Source of the DNA: Prosopocoilus inquinatus
Lineage: Eukaryota; Arthropoda; Insecta; Coleoptera; Lucanidae
Reading direction: 5' to 3'
NCBI GenBank assembly: GCA_036172665.1
Contig: CM069872.1
Coordinates: 38,364,101 to 38,428,100 of the forward strand
Length of the DNA stretch: 64,000 nucleotides
Under the pieces are notes generated by a model. The model was not told where the DNA came from. It saw only the letters and a program-made list of their open reading frames with translations, and made no database searches. This document shows, one piece after another, positions 33,310 to 45,600 of the stretch (positions within the stretch are counted from its first letter, which is position 1; the number at the start of each line of letters is the position of its first letter). Both the position numbers and the translations under genes were made by a program.

Positions 33310-34825
33310 TCTTTTTTAATTATTCCCGTCCTGGTTTATTGTTTGCAATTATTAAAACTCACGTGCATGTTATAAATATAAAAAAACACTTTTGTAAAAA
33401 TATACATATACATGGTAATTTAGTATCAGTGTCCGACCCGTTAGTGGCGGATTCAGTGAAGTCATGCAAATGGGAAATTGCAAGAAATAAATCTATCAGA
33501 GGCATTTCAAAAATCAACCTCCTTTGAATCCAAAATAAAAATCGTGATTCACATCTGATGTTTACGTACACAAGTCAAAAATTCGAATAAATGAATTTCG
33601 TATTAGACATTTTTTTCCGCATAAAGCCATAAATGAAAACGTTTTATAGTTTCATTTTAAGGTAAACCACTAGTGTTTCGTTCTATACCACGCGAGATCG
33701 TTGCTCTTGTGACGCAATATAGCTGTACTAGTGCCCATAAACCAATTTATATCTGAATCTTCAATGCATTTTATCTCAAAAACTATGGATATTAGACCCC
33801 TTATGCATATACACTTTTTGTTTTCTTTTTCTGTGTAATACCTGCGGTTGATGGGTCGGACATTTATTTTGATTCACCCAGTACGTTTGATGATCGACAT
33901 TTCACTGTAGTTTCTTCGGGAATATTTCATTAAAAAAATTCGTTGATTACAAACTTGTTTCTAATATTCTTAATTTATTTTCATTTCCATTAGTTTCGGT
34001 TTCAAATTAATGAAGGTCATAAGTTCAAGGAATTTATGTTTAATTAGTTCCGAGGCTGATGAAATTTTTTGTTGACTTATCCTTTCTTGTAATTATGTTA
34101 ACAGTATTTATAATTCTTTCTTTTCCTGGTGATTAAATTAATTTTGAAATATATGCAAACCTTTTTTTATACAAACATTTTTTTTTTAAATCAAGTCGGG
34201 CCTTACAGTCAATGTACACAGTCATAAAACCAAAGAGGTATCAAGAACAAACAAAAAGAGGAAAATAAAAAAAAGTTTTTTTTTTTGTACTTAGTTTATT
34301 GTTTATAATTATTAGAAGTCACTTGTTTCCTACATTGGTATTAATTATTGGGTGAGGGTATCAGCCTGAACGTATTCAAGCAGCAGTTTATCTTTTATTT
34401 TATACTTTAGTGGCTTCTTACTATTATGCAAATTTAAGAAACACTTTTGTAAAAACATAATAAATGTTTCAAGATCGAAATTCACTGTTTCGGTTGGTAT
34501 CTTCTTCAGGAGAACTTTATTAAATAACTCATTGATTTTAGAAAAGACTCTTTATTCACAATTGTCAGTGCAATTATTTTTGGTTTCAAATTAATAATAA
34601 AATCGTGTTAATTGGAGGTCATGTCATAGGTTCAATGAATTTTGTTTAATTAATTCTAAGGCCGACGAAATTTATCATTTCTTGTAATTATGTTAACGAT
34701 ATTTATGACTCTTTCTTTTGTTTAAATTTTGTTAATATTGTTTATAATACATTTTGAAATAAACTCACAAAATTAAATCTTGATCGGTCGGAGTTCACAG
34801 ACCTTACAGTCAACGAAAATGGGAT
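33310..34825 (+). repeat. Tandem duplication, unit about 0.55 kb, first copy interrupted
   Basis: Copy 1 (about 33310-33425 and 33894-34225) and copy 2 (about 34285-34825) share, in order, TTTATTGTTT with AATTATTA, AACACTTTTGTAAAAA, GATCGA with TTCACTGT, GGTTTCAAATTAAT, TTTCTTGTAATTATGTTAAC, and CTTACAGTCAA. Copy 1 is split by a dispersed repeat of about 0.47 kb (see 33428-33893); copy 2 is continuous across that point. Confidence 0.65.
33428..33893 (+). repeat. Dispersed repeat P, copy 1 (inside the duplication)
   Basis: The edges hold TGTCCGACCCGT and, inverted, ATGGGTCGGACA. From about 33503 the sequence matches 47099-47469 in the same orientation, including TTGAATCCAAAAT, TTGCTCTTGTGACGCAATA, AGCTGTACTAGT and CTTTTTGTTTTCTTTTTCTG, ending GATTCACCC. 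No protein is encoded. Confidence 0.7.
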
Positions 34826-35696
34826 CAATGGACAAGGGGCACAAGGCATAAGCTCTCACCAAGTGTGGGGTTTTTCAACAGGACTGTGTTCAAGAATTTA
34901 GGTCCAACGAGGTTTATACGTAAACGTTTTTGACAGTGGCGTAAGTGTAACCTGATGCCGCCGGGTTGCAAAATTTCTGCTGGCGTCTTTTATTAAGAAA
35001 GTTCACGAACAAGAAGGCGTAACTTATATGTGATGCAAACACTAAGAAACGTTAAAATTTGAAGTCGAAAAAGCGACCCATAACTAGGAAGGTACTGTAT
35101 CTTTACCCAAACCAGTGGTACATACAAGTGGTACAATTTGATATTTCTGTGAGCCATGTAGGACAGGGTCTGAAGCGTGAAGTTTGAGTGCAGGAGGTGC
35201 ATTTAAACTGCTCACGACCGTACCTAAAAGCAATATTGTCAATTGTGATGCAAACAGAAAAATTAACGTTTAATAATATTAATACAAATGACAAGAATGA
35301 CCATTTGAGTTAGCAACTCAATTGTGAGTACTTTTGCTCTGCGATTTGCAACACTGCAAGCTGACGTGTTTTTTTTTGTCGTTGGTTTACTTGACTGAAA
35401 TTTGACGTAACATCAGCAACTTGAACGCAATGATAAGACTGTTATGTGAGTTACAATTTTGACAACAATGGTGCATTATACTAAATTCCGCTTCGAAAGT
35501 AGGCTGTTTTAATGATATTGAAATATCGTGCTGAACCGTAAGAATCATTTTAAATAAATTAATTAGAAATTTCCAGTTGAATTTGAAATGTCAAATGACA
35601 CTTGCGGTTGACATTTTTACATGACGGCTGTCAGTGCCAAGTCGACAAATAAAAATCGATGTTGTCATTCGTAAACACTTTATATTTTAATCATTA

Positions 35697-35817
35697 TGCG
35701 TTTTCCACTGGTCGCACTCAGTGCGCACTGAGTGTATCTCCATCTCCGTTTAGCTTTATGTAATAAAACGAGATAGAGATACACTCAGTGCACACTGGTG
35801 CAGCCAGTGAAAAACGT
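35697..35817. mobile_element. MITE family N, copy 1, nested in the hAT
   Basis: GCGTTTTCCACTGG at the left pairs with CCAGTGAAAAACG at the right. The inner arms CACTGAGTGTATCTCCATCT and AGATAGAGATACACTCAGTG are almost perfect inverted copies around a short loop. Length is about 120 bp. Confidence 0.7.
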
Positions 35818-36326
35818 TATCATTTTAGTATGTTTTGAATATGTTAAAAATTAACGCAATTTTTAGTATATCCAATTTCCTTTTCTAAAAGCATCATCTG
35901 TGGACTTATTTAGAATTGTATAAAACATAGAGGTTAAGTAACTGGAGGAGTAACATGTATCAGAAAACTAGAATTTAAAAGAATCATCATCAAAATACAA
36001 AATAAACACGAATTATAAACAGTAAAACTCATATTAAACTTACTTACCTTCAAAAATATTAAATTAAATTGATTAAATGAAAGGTTTACGTTGTGGAAAT
36101 GACGACGTATTTTATTGCTCGCCACTCTACCTTTGTCGAAACCAGTTAAAAGAATTGTTGCCAACTATGACGCAGTCGGTAAAATTAGGATTCGATGATA
36201 TTCCAAACACTGCAACCGGATGTGTTTTGTTGACTTATTTATTTGACAGAGTTTAACCTAACCTAAAGAACGACAAGATTGTTGCAGGTTGTGTGAATAT
36301 GATTTGGCTGTTCATTTGATTAAACT

Positions 36327-36592
36327 ATACCGTTTTTCGCTGGTGAATATTGAATATCGTGTACCCTCCAATCGTCCGCTAAGTCAGCGTTATTAGGAAT
36401 TAAATAGACTAGGCAAAGCGCTAGCGTCAACGAAAGGAGGGACAGTGTACTATTGTATATATATCTTAATATGAACAGATTATAGTGTGTACTGAGTGTA
36501 TTTCCATCTCGGTTCAACTTTATGTAATAAAACGAGATGGAGATACACTCAATACATACCGGTTCAGCCAGCGAAAAATGCTATAAATCCAA
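36327..36592. mobile_element. MITE family N, copy 2, nested in the hAT
   Basis: CCGTTTTTCGCTGG at the left pairs with CCAGCGAAAAATG at the right. The right half repeats the inner palindrome of copy 1 (ACTGAGTGTATTTCCATCTC with GAGATGGAGATACACTCA). It is longer than copy 1 because about 140 bp of other sequence lie in its left half. Confidence 0.65.
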
Positions 36593-36892
36593 ATAAAATA
36601 TCGTGTTGCATGGCGACTGCAGATAAACTAATTCGAAATATTCGGCGCTTTAATTGAAATTTGAAATGTTAAATGACACTTGTCAATGACGCCTTCACGT
36701 GACGGCTGTTATTGTCAACCTAAACACTCCAATCCCTTCAATTTTGCATAATGTGATTTGCGTATTGAAATTTTGATACAATTTTGCCATTTAATTAAAA
36801 ATTCAAATTTGGGAACCACTGGAGATTTGGTTAGAAGTCGTAATCAGATATGTACGCCATAATTGTGAAAATTAGAATTAAATTATACGCTG

Positions 36893-37111
36893 TTCAATTC
36901 AGGAAAGAATAGATGCACGTCATATACGGAAGTCGTCTACTACAGGTGGTTGCACTACGTTAATCAACACTATTATTAATTTCGTATTTGAACTTGATTT
37001 AGTGATGCATTTCCGATACATGAAAATTCGCATAGTGTTGATTAACATAGTGCCACCACCTGAAATAGACTAGTTCCGTATATGACGTGCAACTGTTCTT
37101 TCCTGAATTGA
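36893..37111. mobile_element. Palindromic MITE, about 220 bp, nested in the hAT
   Basis: GTTCAATTCAGGAAAGAA and CACGTCATATACGGAA at the left are mirrored by TTCCGTATATGACGTG and TTCTTTCCTGAATTGAAC at the right. Inner blocks TAATCAACACTAT and ATAGTGTTGATTA pair as well. It lies close to the right end of hAT copy 2. Confidence 0.7.
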
Positions 37112-37189
37112 ACTGTAGATATACTTTCAACAAGAATTAAAATTTCTTGATTCCAAAGTGGTACCTATTGTTACGCCACTGGTTTTTGT

Positions 37190-38838
37190 ATGATACAATC
37201 TTCAATATATTTAAACGCTGATATATTTAATAAACTTCATGCAATTTGCTTTTTGAGCTTAAAGAAGTAACCGCATTACTAAAGTGTTGATTACATTTTG
37301 AAAATAATGATAAAAATTCTTATAAAATAATATTTACGATAATTTTTTATCGCCTACTTCCTTCCTACTGCAACAACCAAGAATTGCATGGGGCGCTCCT
37401 TAATATTAAGTCGGAATTAGGTTTCACTGGAAGAATTGTTGTTATACAGAGTAAGTAGTTATCATTGATTTTAGGTCTTGAAACGTTCCGCCTTTTTTGG
37501 ATGATGAAATTAGTCAATATCCGTCACCTGACTGTCAAATTACCAATTATTATGGTGTATTCCGTGCTTTGTTGCTGTTTGTTTTGCGAGATAGTTGTGA
37601 ATTAATTAATTTTCCTCTAGCGGACGCAATTTCGGTTTTAAGAAATTAATCAGTTGGTGCTCATGAATAGTAATTGGATGCTTCTAGGTTATTATGGTGA
37701 AGGATACTATTAGTAAGAAGTGGCAAATGTATTTTTTTTTATTTTTCAAAGGTCACTGGACGAATGAATTGTTTGTAACAATTGAGTATTTCGCGTCAAT
37801 TTGACAGAAGTGATGGTGCTTTTGATCACATTATAGCGTCTCCCTAGATACAAACTCATTGGTTAATTTGAAGTGCACTTACGCTAATTTGACATATAAA
37901 AGTAATATTCGATTTAGATTCGTTTAAAACGTCTTTTAATAAAACGGGTTGACGTTTTGGTTCAATTTTGAATTCGCTAAGCGTTGAATGTGATTTTTTT
38001 TTGAAATTGTGGTCGAGTATCAGAGACCCGTGTAAGTAATAATGAGAGTGTGGTTTAACTCGGCTATTACTTGGAGTGGATATATAAAGCGAACGCGTTT
38101 TGTATTCGATTCTTTTCATACATGCACAAGTGGTAGAATGTGTGGAACGCAGATTTTTATTCCAGCTCAGAATTTCGTAATTCTTTCCGTGTACGTATTC
38201 GGTGTTTAAGCGCTATTTGTTCGGCAAAGAGAGATTAATTCCCTTTCTGCTGTTGATAGATAAAAGAATTCCGATTATGTTAATCGAAGCAATTAGGGAG
38301 CTGAAAATGAAACGTGTTAATCCGGACCGTAATTCGGGGTTCCGGAGTAAAAGAACACGAAAGATGTGTATAATTAAATAAAATATGATTTTACTATCGA
38401 TTTGAAATAACTACTATCTTTAGAATTGGCCTGCGGCGAATACACACGCATGAAGTCGAACACGTTCGTCCAGTTCGTTATTGTGGAACTCCCGCCGTTT
38501 ATTCCGCTCTCCAACTACTTTTTGGACGACCTTAAACCCTATTGAGGTCGTTTACAGTATCAATACTTGCTTCCGTTGTCACAGGTATATGTATTTTACA
38601 TTAGAGGCCTTTCATGCTTTTTATAGTCGTTCCAGTACTGAAATTTAATGGGATGAAATTAGTACCTTAATTTGATTTTCATTTTTTGTTTTTTTTTGCG
38701 TTTAATTTTGCTTCTTAAAATAATTACTTAATACAATTTGTACGGCAATTATAGATTTCCCATTTCTCTTTTTTAATTTTCTTTTCACATTTGGTTTATA
38801 TTTATGTACATATGTATTTATATTACAATGTATACTTA
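37190..38838. other. Intron stretch, no gene seen
   Basis: AT-rich sequence apart from a less AT-rich patch at about 38420-38550. The patch was checked in all frames for a continuation of the ARID5-like protein and none was seen. It may be conserved non-coding DNA, but this is untested. Confidence 0.35.
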
Positions 38839-39341
38839 TACAGGGTGATTCAGGAAACGCGTTCATTAAAACTTTCAGAACAGCCAACTTGAATTATACG
38901 CAGTTATAGGTTAGCAATAACGATCTATTAAAATATAATATTTTGAACGTCCAGGCACTTCCGTTTATACCGGAAGTTGCTATCACCTCTTTCATATTAA
39001 ATAGAATACCCCATTTTTATAGCATTTTTGGATTTCTCTCAAAATTCTGTAAAAGTATCATGTTGATGATGATACAAGAAAAATTAACTGTTTCGGAGGT
39101 ATTTCCATTACAAAAAAGAAACTCAATCTTGCAGGAATGGAATCTTAAGAGGAATTCAAAAAATACAATATAAAATGGGGTAATGTATTTAAAACTTGAG
39201 AGTTAACAGCAACTTCCGGTGTAAACGGAAACTCCCGAAAGTTGGAAATGTTATGTTTTAACAGATCATTACCGCTAACTTATAAATACAAAATACGAAA
39301 GTCTGTAAACTTTTAATGAACGTTTGCTTGAATCTTCCTTT
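38839..39341. mobile_element. Foldback MITE, about 500 bp
   Basis: The left side has TTCAGGAAACGCGTTCATTA, GTTAGCAATAACGATC, and CACTTCCGTTTATACCGGA. The right side has AACTTCCGGTGTAAACGGAA, GATCATTACCGCTAAC, and TTAATGAACGTTTGCTTGAA. These pair in mirror order. The edge ACAGGGTGATTC is shared with repeat P and with 28970, hinting at related ends. Confidence 0.65.
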
Positions 39342-40574
39342 ATATCAAAATCAATTGCAAGAAGAGAAAGAAGGGTAATAAATTCATGTCGTTAAATAAA
39401 TATTTTGCATTGTACGTGCAAATGGCAGGTAAATGCGAAAGGTAATAAACGTTCTAGTTCTTTCTTTTAAGTTCTGATTTGCATATTACGCTTTGTATGT
39501 TCCTTTCAGTTTGATTTTGCTTTACGTCTCCGGTAAGCTACTTTTAATTGAAATGAAATTGAATGAATAAATTTGTTGTGAAAAAGAACAAGCAAGAAAT
39601 TGCCTTACATTTTGTATGCACATTATTTTGTTCTTCCTCGCTTCTATATGCGTGGAGTAAATTTAAATAATGTAACTCCCCTGATGTAAAATCGTTTGTT
39701 TGATTTATGGCCCCGAAGTAATAGAAACACGGCCCTTAAACTCTCTCTCGGAACGAACTTATCGTTTCTCGTTTTATCTGCAGTGTATGCAGTAGATCCT
39801 CGAGTTTTACACTCACTGACTTGCTATATTTTGATGACCAAACTTTCAACAAAATTTATAGTACGATACACTTTCGAAAATCCGCCCCGTCCGCCTTCTT
39901 TCTCTCTGCCTGCCCTTCTTTCTTCGCCCTCCAACTTTGCTCATTATGGCTGCGATAAACTACTAAAATAATCGCCCTCCTAAAATTTTCTCGAAATGAA
40001 CTTTCGCATTCCCAAATCCGACCTGCCTAGGTATATTTGCTCGCTTGCTGTTGGATGTTCTTCAACATTTGCGTCCCAGCGCAAGAAACTTTAATTAAAC
40101 TTACGAATTGCCGCCAGTCTAATGCGTGAAATTGAAAATGTTTTAGCTTCACCTGTAGTAATGGCATTCTTATTCGTGTCAAATGAAATCGAATAAACGC
40201 GTGTGTTTTACTGTACATATAATTTATTGCCCACAGTTTTACGATTGGACTTTCACAAACTCTTCCAACGACTCTAGTTTGGGTTACTTACTTTCATGAA
40301 CTTGCATAAAAAAAAAATAATCACCATTCATTAAAATTTAAACACCTCATTTAAAATAGCTTATAACAATGCGTTTCCTGAATTTATTCAACATTTATAT
40401 TTATACGTATTCAACATTCAGCATTTATATTTATAGGTAGATGTAATAACAATAATTCTCATCAACCAAAAAGCCACAAAATGTCAACTATTTGTAATCG
40501 TAAAGTTAACCAAAAATTTTTCTATTGGTTAGTTTAAGTGAATTCAGGTTTTTTATTTAATCAATTACAAAACA
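39342..40574. other. Intron stretch, no gene seen
   Basis: The frame at 39696-39971 is open for 91 codons but has no recognisable domain and its composition follows the local C- and T-rich patch. The phrase TTCAACATT-TATATTTATA is duplicated near 40390-40435. No other feature is supported. Confidence 0.4.
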
Positions 40575-41072
40575 CAAGAAGTCGACAGATTGGTGGACAG
40601 ATGTAATAAAAGAACATTTTAAAATTAAAAAAAAAATGTGGCGAAAGTATCTTAATAATAAAACGAATATAAGTTATGACATACTTAAAGAAGCTGGAAT
40701 AAAAGTTAGTTATTAGTAAAAGAAGCAAAACAAAAATTGTGGAGGGAATTCGGTGATCAGTTAGAAAGAAACAGTAAAAGAAATCAGAAACTATTTTATA
40801 GAGTTCTTAAAAATCTCTGAAGTGGGAAGAAGAAGACGGTAACTATTAAAAATGTAGAAGGAGAAATACTAATGGATGGGGGGAAAATTATGGTATGTTG
40901 GAGGGAGTACTTTCAAATGTTGCTAAACTCAGAAAACCGACAAGATGGACCAAAGCTTCAGGAAAATAGTGAATATTATAGAAGAGGAGAATCCGAGGCA
41001 GAAACTATTACAATGAAGGAACTGAGACACCGATTAGACACTGCGGAAAGGCAAGGAACCAGCAAAAGATAA
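40575..41072 (+). pseudogene. LINE fragment (region just before the reverse transcriptase)
   Basis: Translation around frame breaks gives STDWWTDVIKEHFK, KEAKQKLWREFGDQLERN, NQKLFYRVLKNL and then GEILMDGGKIMVCWREYFQ followed by MLLN. This order (WW, helical Lys-rich stretch, KEAK.K.W..FG, FYR.LK, WREYF..LLN) is the usual linker between endonuclease and reverse transcriptase in RTE- and CR1-like non-LTR retrotransposons. A frameshift near 40715 and a TGA near 40817 break it, and it ends soon after, so only a fragment remains. The family is from memory of such proteins, not a search. Confidence 0.7.
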
Positions 41073-42094
41073 AATAACTATATATCTCAAGAGAAGTGAC
41101 TTCTTTTGTAAATAAGAAGAAGTCATCTACTGAAGATGATAGCATTGCTGCAGAAATACGTATTTAGTATTAAAAAACATTTTGTAATATAATTCAATTT
41201 TTATTATCTGTCGACATACTTGGGCTCATAAAATAAGAAACGTAAGAAAAATACAAAAATATGCTCATTGTAAAATTGTTTGTATAAAGACGCTAGGTCT
41301 TATTTTTTTTTTTTTTGATGGTTTAAATTAGGAAGTATTAAGTAAGTTACTATTTTTATCTCGTAACATTTTTAATGTAAACTCTTCCAGAACAAAGTTT
41401 TTAAAAACGAAATATTTATTACAGTGTTATCTATCGACAAAGAAGAATAATCTAGAAATCGTAACCTCATATCAGGTAGTAATACAAAGATGGTTTTGGT
41501 CAGGGAATGAATTTCATTTTGTGCTATCAGGTTTTTATATTTAAATCAAAAAGAATCTATTTAGTAACATAAATATATTATGAAAGGAACGTATACGATT
41601 TTGCTGACTATGCAGACACTTCCTTTAAATGCATTAATATAAATGACTTTCACATTAGATAATTCATTACGTTTTCTGTGAAACGAACGAAAAAATAGGA
41701 CAATGGTAGCTTTATATTATTTTATTATTCGTATAGTAAGATGTATTTTACGAAGTCACTGTTTCAGGTTTAAATTGAAGTTTAAGAAGATACAGCGGTA
41801 TTTTTTAAAATGACAAAAAAACACGAAGGAAAATCTAGAGATTATGACCAATAGTCTTCAGCTTTGATCATAGGCCTTTTTTGTGACATATTTTAGTGTT
41901 ACAAAGGTGAAGTAACACACGCAATTGATTCAAAATATTATAATAAAAAGTGCATATGAACAGCACGTTAAATCTTAAAATAAATTCACTGTGGGTATTT
42001 ACGAGAATTAATTATTGAAAGATGTGCATTGTGTGCATCTTTCTGAAATAAGACGCAAAGTGTAAATGTTATCGCCATATTGTCATCAAAGTGG
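41073..42094. other. Intron stretch, no gene seen
   Basis: AT-rich sequence after the LINE fragment. GAAAGATGTGCATTG with GTGCATCTTTC near 42015-42045 forms a small hairpin. Nothing else was recognised. Confidence 0.4.
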
Positions 42095-42660
42095 ACAGGG
42101 TGCTGCATTTTGAAACGCAACATAGGAAATGCCATGTTAATTTAAAATGCTCGAATACTGGCTTCCCTTATATTCTACAACAAAATTCCATTTAGGTTTT
42201 TTAAAGTGCCTTACAAGATGAATCAGTCTGTGAAGTTTGAATATTATTCGTGCACTGAGTTTAAAGATATTTAAATAAAGATTTTGTAACTAAATTCAAT
42301 TTATATTAAACTATCAGTCTTGATCAATGATAGTGAAAACTGGACAGGTAATTAATAAGTCTAGTCGTTTTAGAAGAAGATTGATAGAAAAAACATTTCC
42401 AGTAATTTATTTCAACATTTACTGATCAAGGCCGTGCTGATAGTTTGGTATAAATTCAATTTCGTTACTGATCCTTTTTAAATATCTTGAAACTGAGCGA
42501 CTGAAAAATTCTCAAATTTCACAGAGAGATTCATTTTCAAGAGCACTTTAAAAAACGTAAATGAAATTTTGCTCTAAAATAATAAGGGGAGCCAATATTC
42601 GAGCACCTTTCAATTAACATGGGATTTCCTATGTTGCGTTTCAAAACGCAGCACCCTGTA
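42095..42660. mobile_element. Foldback MITE with about 45-bp inverted ends
   Basis: The left end is ACAGGGTGCTGCATTTTGAA then ACGCAACATAGGAAAT; the right end mirrors it as ATTTCCTATGTTGCGT then TTCAAAACGCAGCACCCTGT. Inner blocks also pair (TTGATCA with TGATCAA). The length is about 566 bp and no protein is encoded. Confidence 0.75.
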
Positions 42661-45600
42661 TAAATAATATACGTTTGTTAAACAATTAAAATAGTCTTTC
42701 GGAACGTAAGTAAACTTTCAAATGGTTACTAATTGCCCCCAAATGGAAAAATATCGAAATTTATGTTTTAAACCATTGCATTTTCGTGCTACACGAATAA
42801 TGACGTTGTAGTTTAAAACGGCGATTCAAACCAATGAACCAACCGTGTTCAAACCGTTGTGTCTAAAAAAAAACGCCTCTTGTCATTATTAAAACATCAT
42901 AAAAAAGTCGTAAACTTTCATCTTGGCAGCCGCTTTCCTTAGTGAAATCCGAATTTATGAAACAGCGTCTTGGTAAAATACATCAAACTATACAAGGCTC
43001 GTGTATATTCATTCGAAAATTAAGTTGCCCTGTATTGCCTGAAAACAAGCAGCATCTTGTTTTATTTAACAAAAATGTTATTGTCTGCAACTGCAGAAAA
43101 TATTTCCAAGAATAAACATGTTACTGTTTACACGTTCCTCGTATATTAAAATGGTGTTTGTTAAAGTTGTTTTTTATGTTTTATTATCAGCCGGTTCCTT
43201 CAAAATAATATCGGACGACTTGCTTGGAATATTATGCAGTAGTTTTCCCGAAATTATTTTTATTAAGATTAATGTGGAAACTGTCCATTTGCATTTCGAT
43301 TAATCAATTCATAAGTAAGGTGCGGGAAATTCCGGACACTCTAGAAAGTATACGATTTTTTTTGCAAATCGAATGCACTCGTTAATCGAAGAAAATATAT
43401 ATCTCCGATGGAATGTACAGTCGGAAGAAAAAAAAGTAGACAAACTACAGTTTTCTGTAATCATTTTCTCTGAAAAAAAACTAAAGACGACTTCTCAGAA
43501 AACATTTGAAAAATTTAAAAGCTTTCAGAATTTACGAGTTTAGAACTTTGGTAAAATCCGTGAATTCGTTTTTAGTCTATGGTAAAGAATAATTGCAGGA
43601 AGCTGTAGTTTGTTTACTTTTTTTTGCTTTCAACTGTATGTACGCCGATTTTTATGAATAATACTTAGTAGGACGTTTAACAAAAAAGAATGAGACTGCA
43701 GCGACCAAACAAGGGATTTTTATTGCCGAGTAATCGTTTTTTGTTCAGTTATAAAAAAATAAAAATAAAATCAACTTCAAATATTAAATAGGTCTATGCA
43801 TTTATTAAATTTTACACTAAATGCTTCAATGTTAATTGCATAAACGCGTACTAATTAAAAAGAATAAAAGCAAATACAAATATTTGTACAATTTAAACAA
43901 AATGAATTTAATACTTCCGATTTTACAAAATTCATGTAGTGAAGGAGGTCCATGTCCGTCTGGAATGATCCTAGCTTTGTTCATAAGTTTACATATAAAA
44001 AAAATCATCGAAATGTACCTCTGGTTTCTGAATTAAAAATTTTCAGAAGTAACGTTCTGAAAACCGCTTTGTAGATTAAATTACATTGGAAATGTTTAAA
44101 GAAGGATTTAATTTCAAAACGTACGCGAGCGATAAAATGCAAATGAACGCAGCCAGCAACCATTGGCGACGATGATTTTAATTTTTGAAACAGCCTTGAA
44201 TGCAAAAGTATATTATTTGCAACGCTGTGAAAACAATGAAGCGTTCAGGATTAATTAATTCTTAAAAGATGTCTCCATGAAATGTGATCTTAGGCAATCT
44301 AGAATTTTATTAATTTTTGGGCCGTGGGCGAAATTGGTTTTCGGTAAACAACGAGGAGAAGAATTGTGGTTTTTAGTTTTGCGCGCAGGTATTAAAAAAA
44401 TTGTTTTTACTAACCGATTATGCAAATGTCGGAATTCGGTTGTTATTTGATTATAATTTTATTTTTAAAGTCGTTCGGTTAATATTAAGCACGCGAATTT
44501 GAGAGTTACTTTCTATTGATTAAAACTTTCGTTTTACTACTGCAAGCATTACTTGTTCATGTTCGTGTTTTGTTCGAATCATGTATAAAACAAAAACGCA
44601 GTAGATAACCTCCCAGTGTAAATACTGCTGATAAAGTGAATTATTGTATGTTATTATTGCATAGTAAATAACTCAAAATCTTTTTTTCTGAAACAATAAC
44701 TGATAACGAGACACTTTTATATTTCAGTCACGTCATGACTAATTTATCAGACGGTTTTGGTTGGGGAATGAATTATTATTAGCCCCCTAACCTAACTGAT
44801 TTTATATTATCACATTTAAATCCGAAAGAATCAATTTACATAGTTACATGCACCATAAACAATTTTGAATGAACCCCAGGTTAACTTTAACCGGGGATCG
44901 GACTTTTCTAATTCAAGTGCGTATCGGCCCCCGTTTAATTTATGACGAGGGTGAATGCGACTTTCTCGATTGTTATTTTTGGCAAAAAAAAACTTTCCCG
45001 ATTGATAAATAAACCGTTAAACGCAGCTCGAAAATATTTAGCGTATGGCCGGAATCGATTTCGTAATCCGCAGAATTGCTCGGCCAAATTGATGAGGAAG
45101 TTTCTCCTCGACCGTTTTATTAAACCGCTTCCCTTTGTTTTGTTTGGGCAAGAACCACAAAAGATTGATGTTTTCATTTAACTGCGCTGTAATTTTGAAA
45201 TTGAAAAGTTAATTTTGCATGCATTTCGTATTGGACTTTTTAAACTTTTAGAATACTTCAACTGGAAAGTTGAATTTCCAATTTGCATTGTAGATAGAGC
45301 GAGCTGCTACTTACAAGTGCTCACTGATATGTAACGTATTTGTTTTTCTAATTAAAATCACTTCACATGTATTGCAGATCGAAGTGTAGCAGTGATAACG
45401 AAATTACTCATAGATTCTTATTATAAAGTCGTCGAAAATACCTTATCATTATCGTTGGTTCTAAGTATATACATAAAAGAAATGACTCAAAGCTAGAAAA
45501 AACTTCATCTCTGTTTCTTTTTTCAAGTTTCAATAAAAGAGTTTTGTTTCATCATAATCAGAAGACTACGGGATTCTTCCGGGATGACGAAGCACATATA

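Larger units (their letters stand above)
34934..37181. mobile_element. hAT family A, copy 2 (2.25 kb, non-coding)
   Basis: The ends are CAGTGGCGTAAGTG and, inverted, TTGTTACGCCACTG. The flanks GTTTTTGA (34926-34933) and GTTTTTGT (37182-37189) match at 7 of 8 positions, as expected for a hAT duplication. No transposase domain was recognised. Three smaller palindromes are nested inside (35697, 36327 and 36893), which accounts for much of its extra length over copy 1. Confidence 0.8.

Noticed and set aside
38420..38550. Possible third exon of the ARID5-like gene in a less AT-rich patch
   Set aside because: A TTTAG acceptor is present, but no frame resembles the expected protein continuation and there is no matching donor.
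39696..39971. 91-codon plus-strand frame
   Set aside because: No domain, low-complexity Ser/Pro/Leu content and no splice or promoter context; it lies within the large intron.
44935..45181. About 80 codons open on both strands at once
   Set aside because: Neither product has domain features, start context or splice continuation. Mirror-open frames arise easily from local composition.
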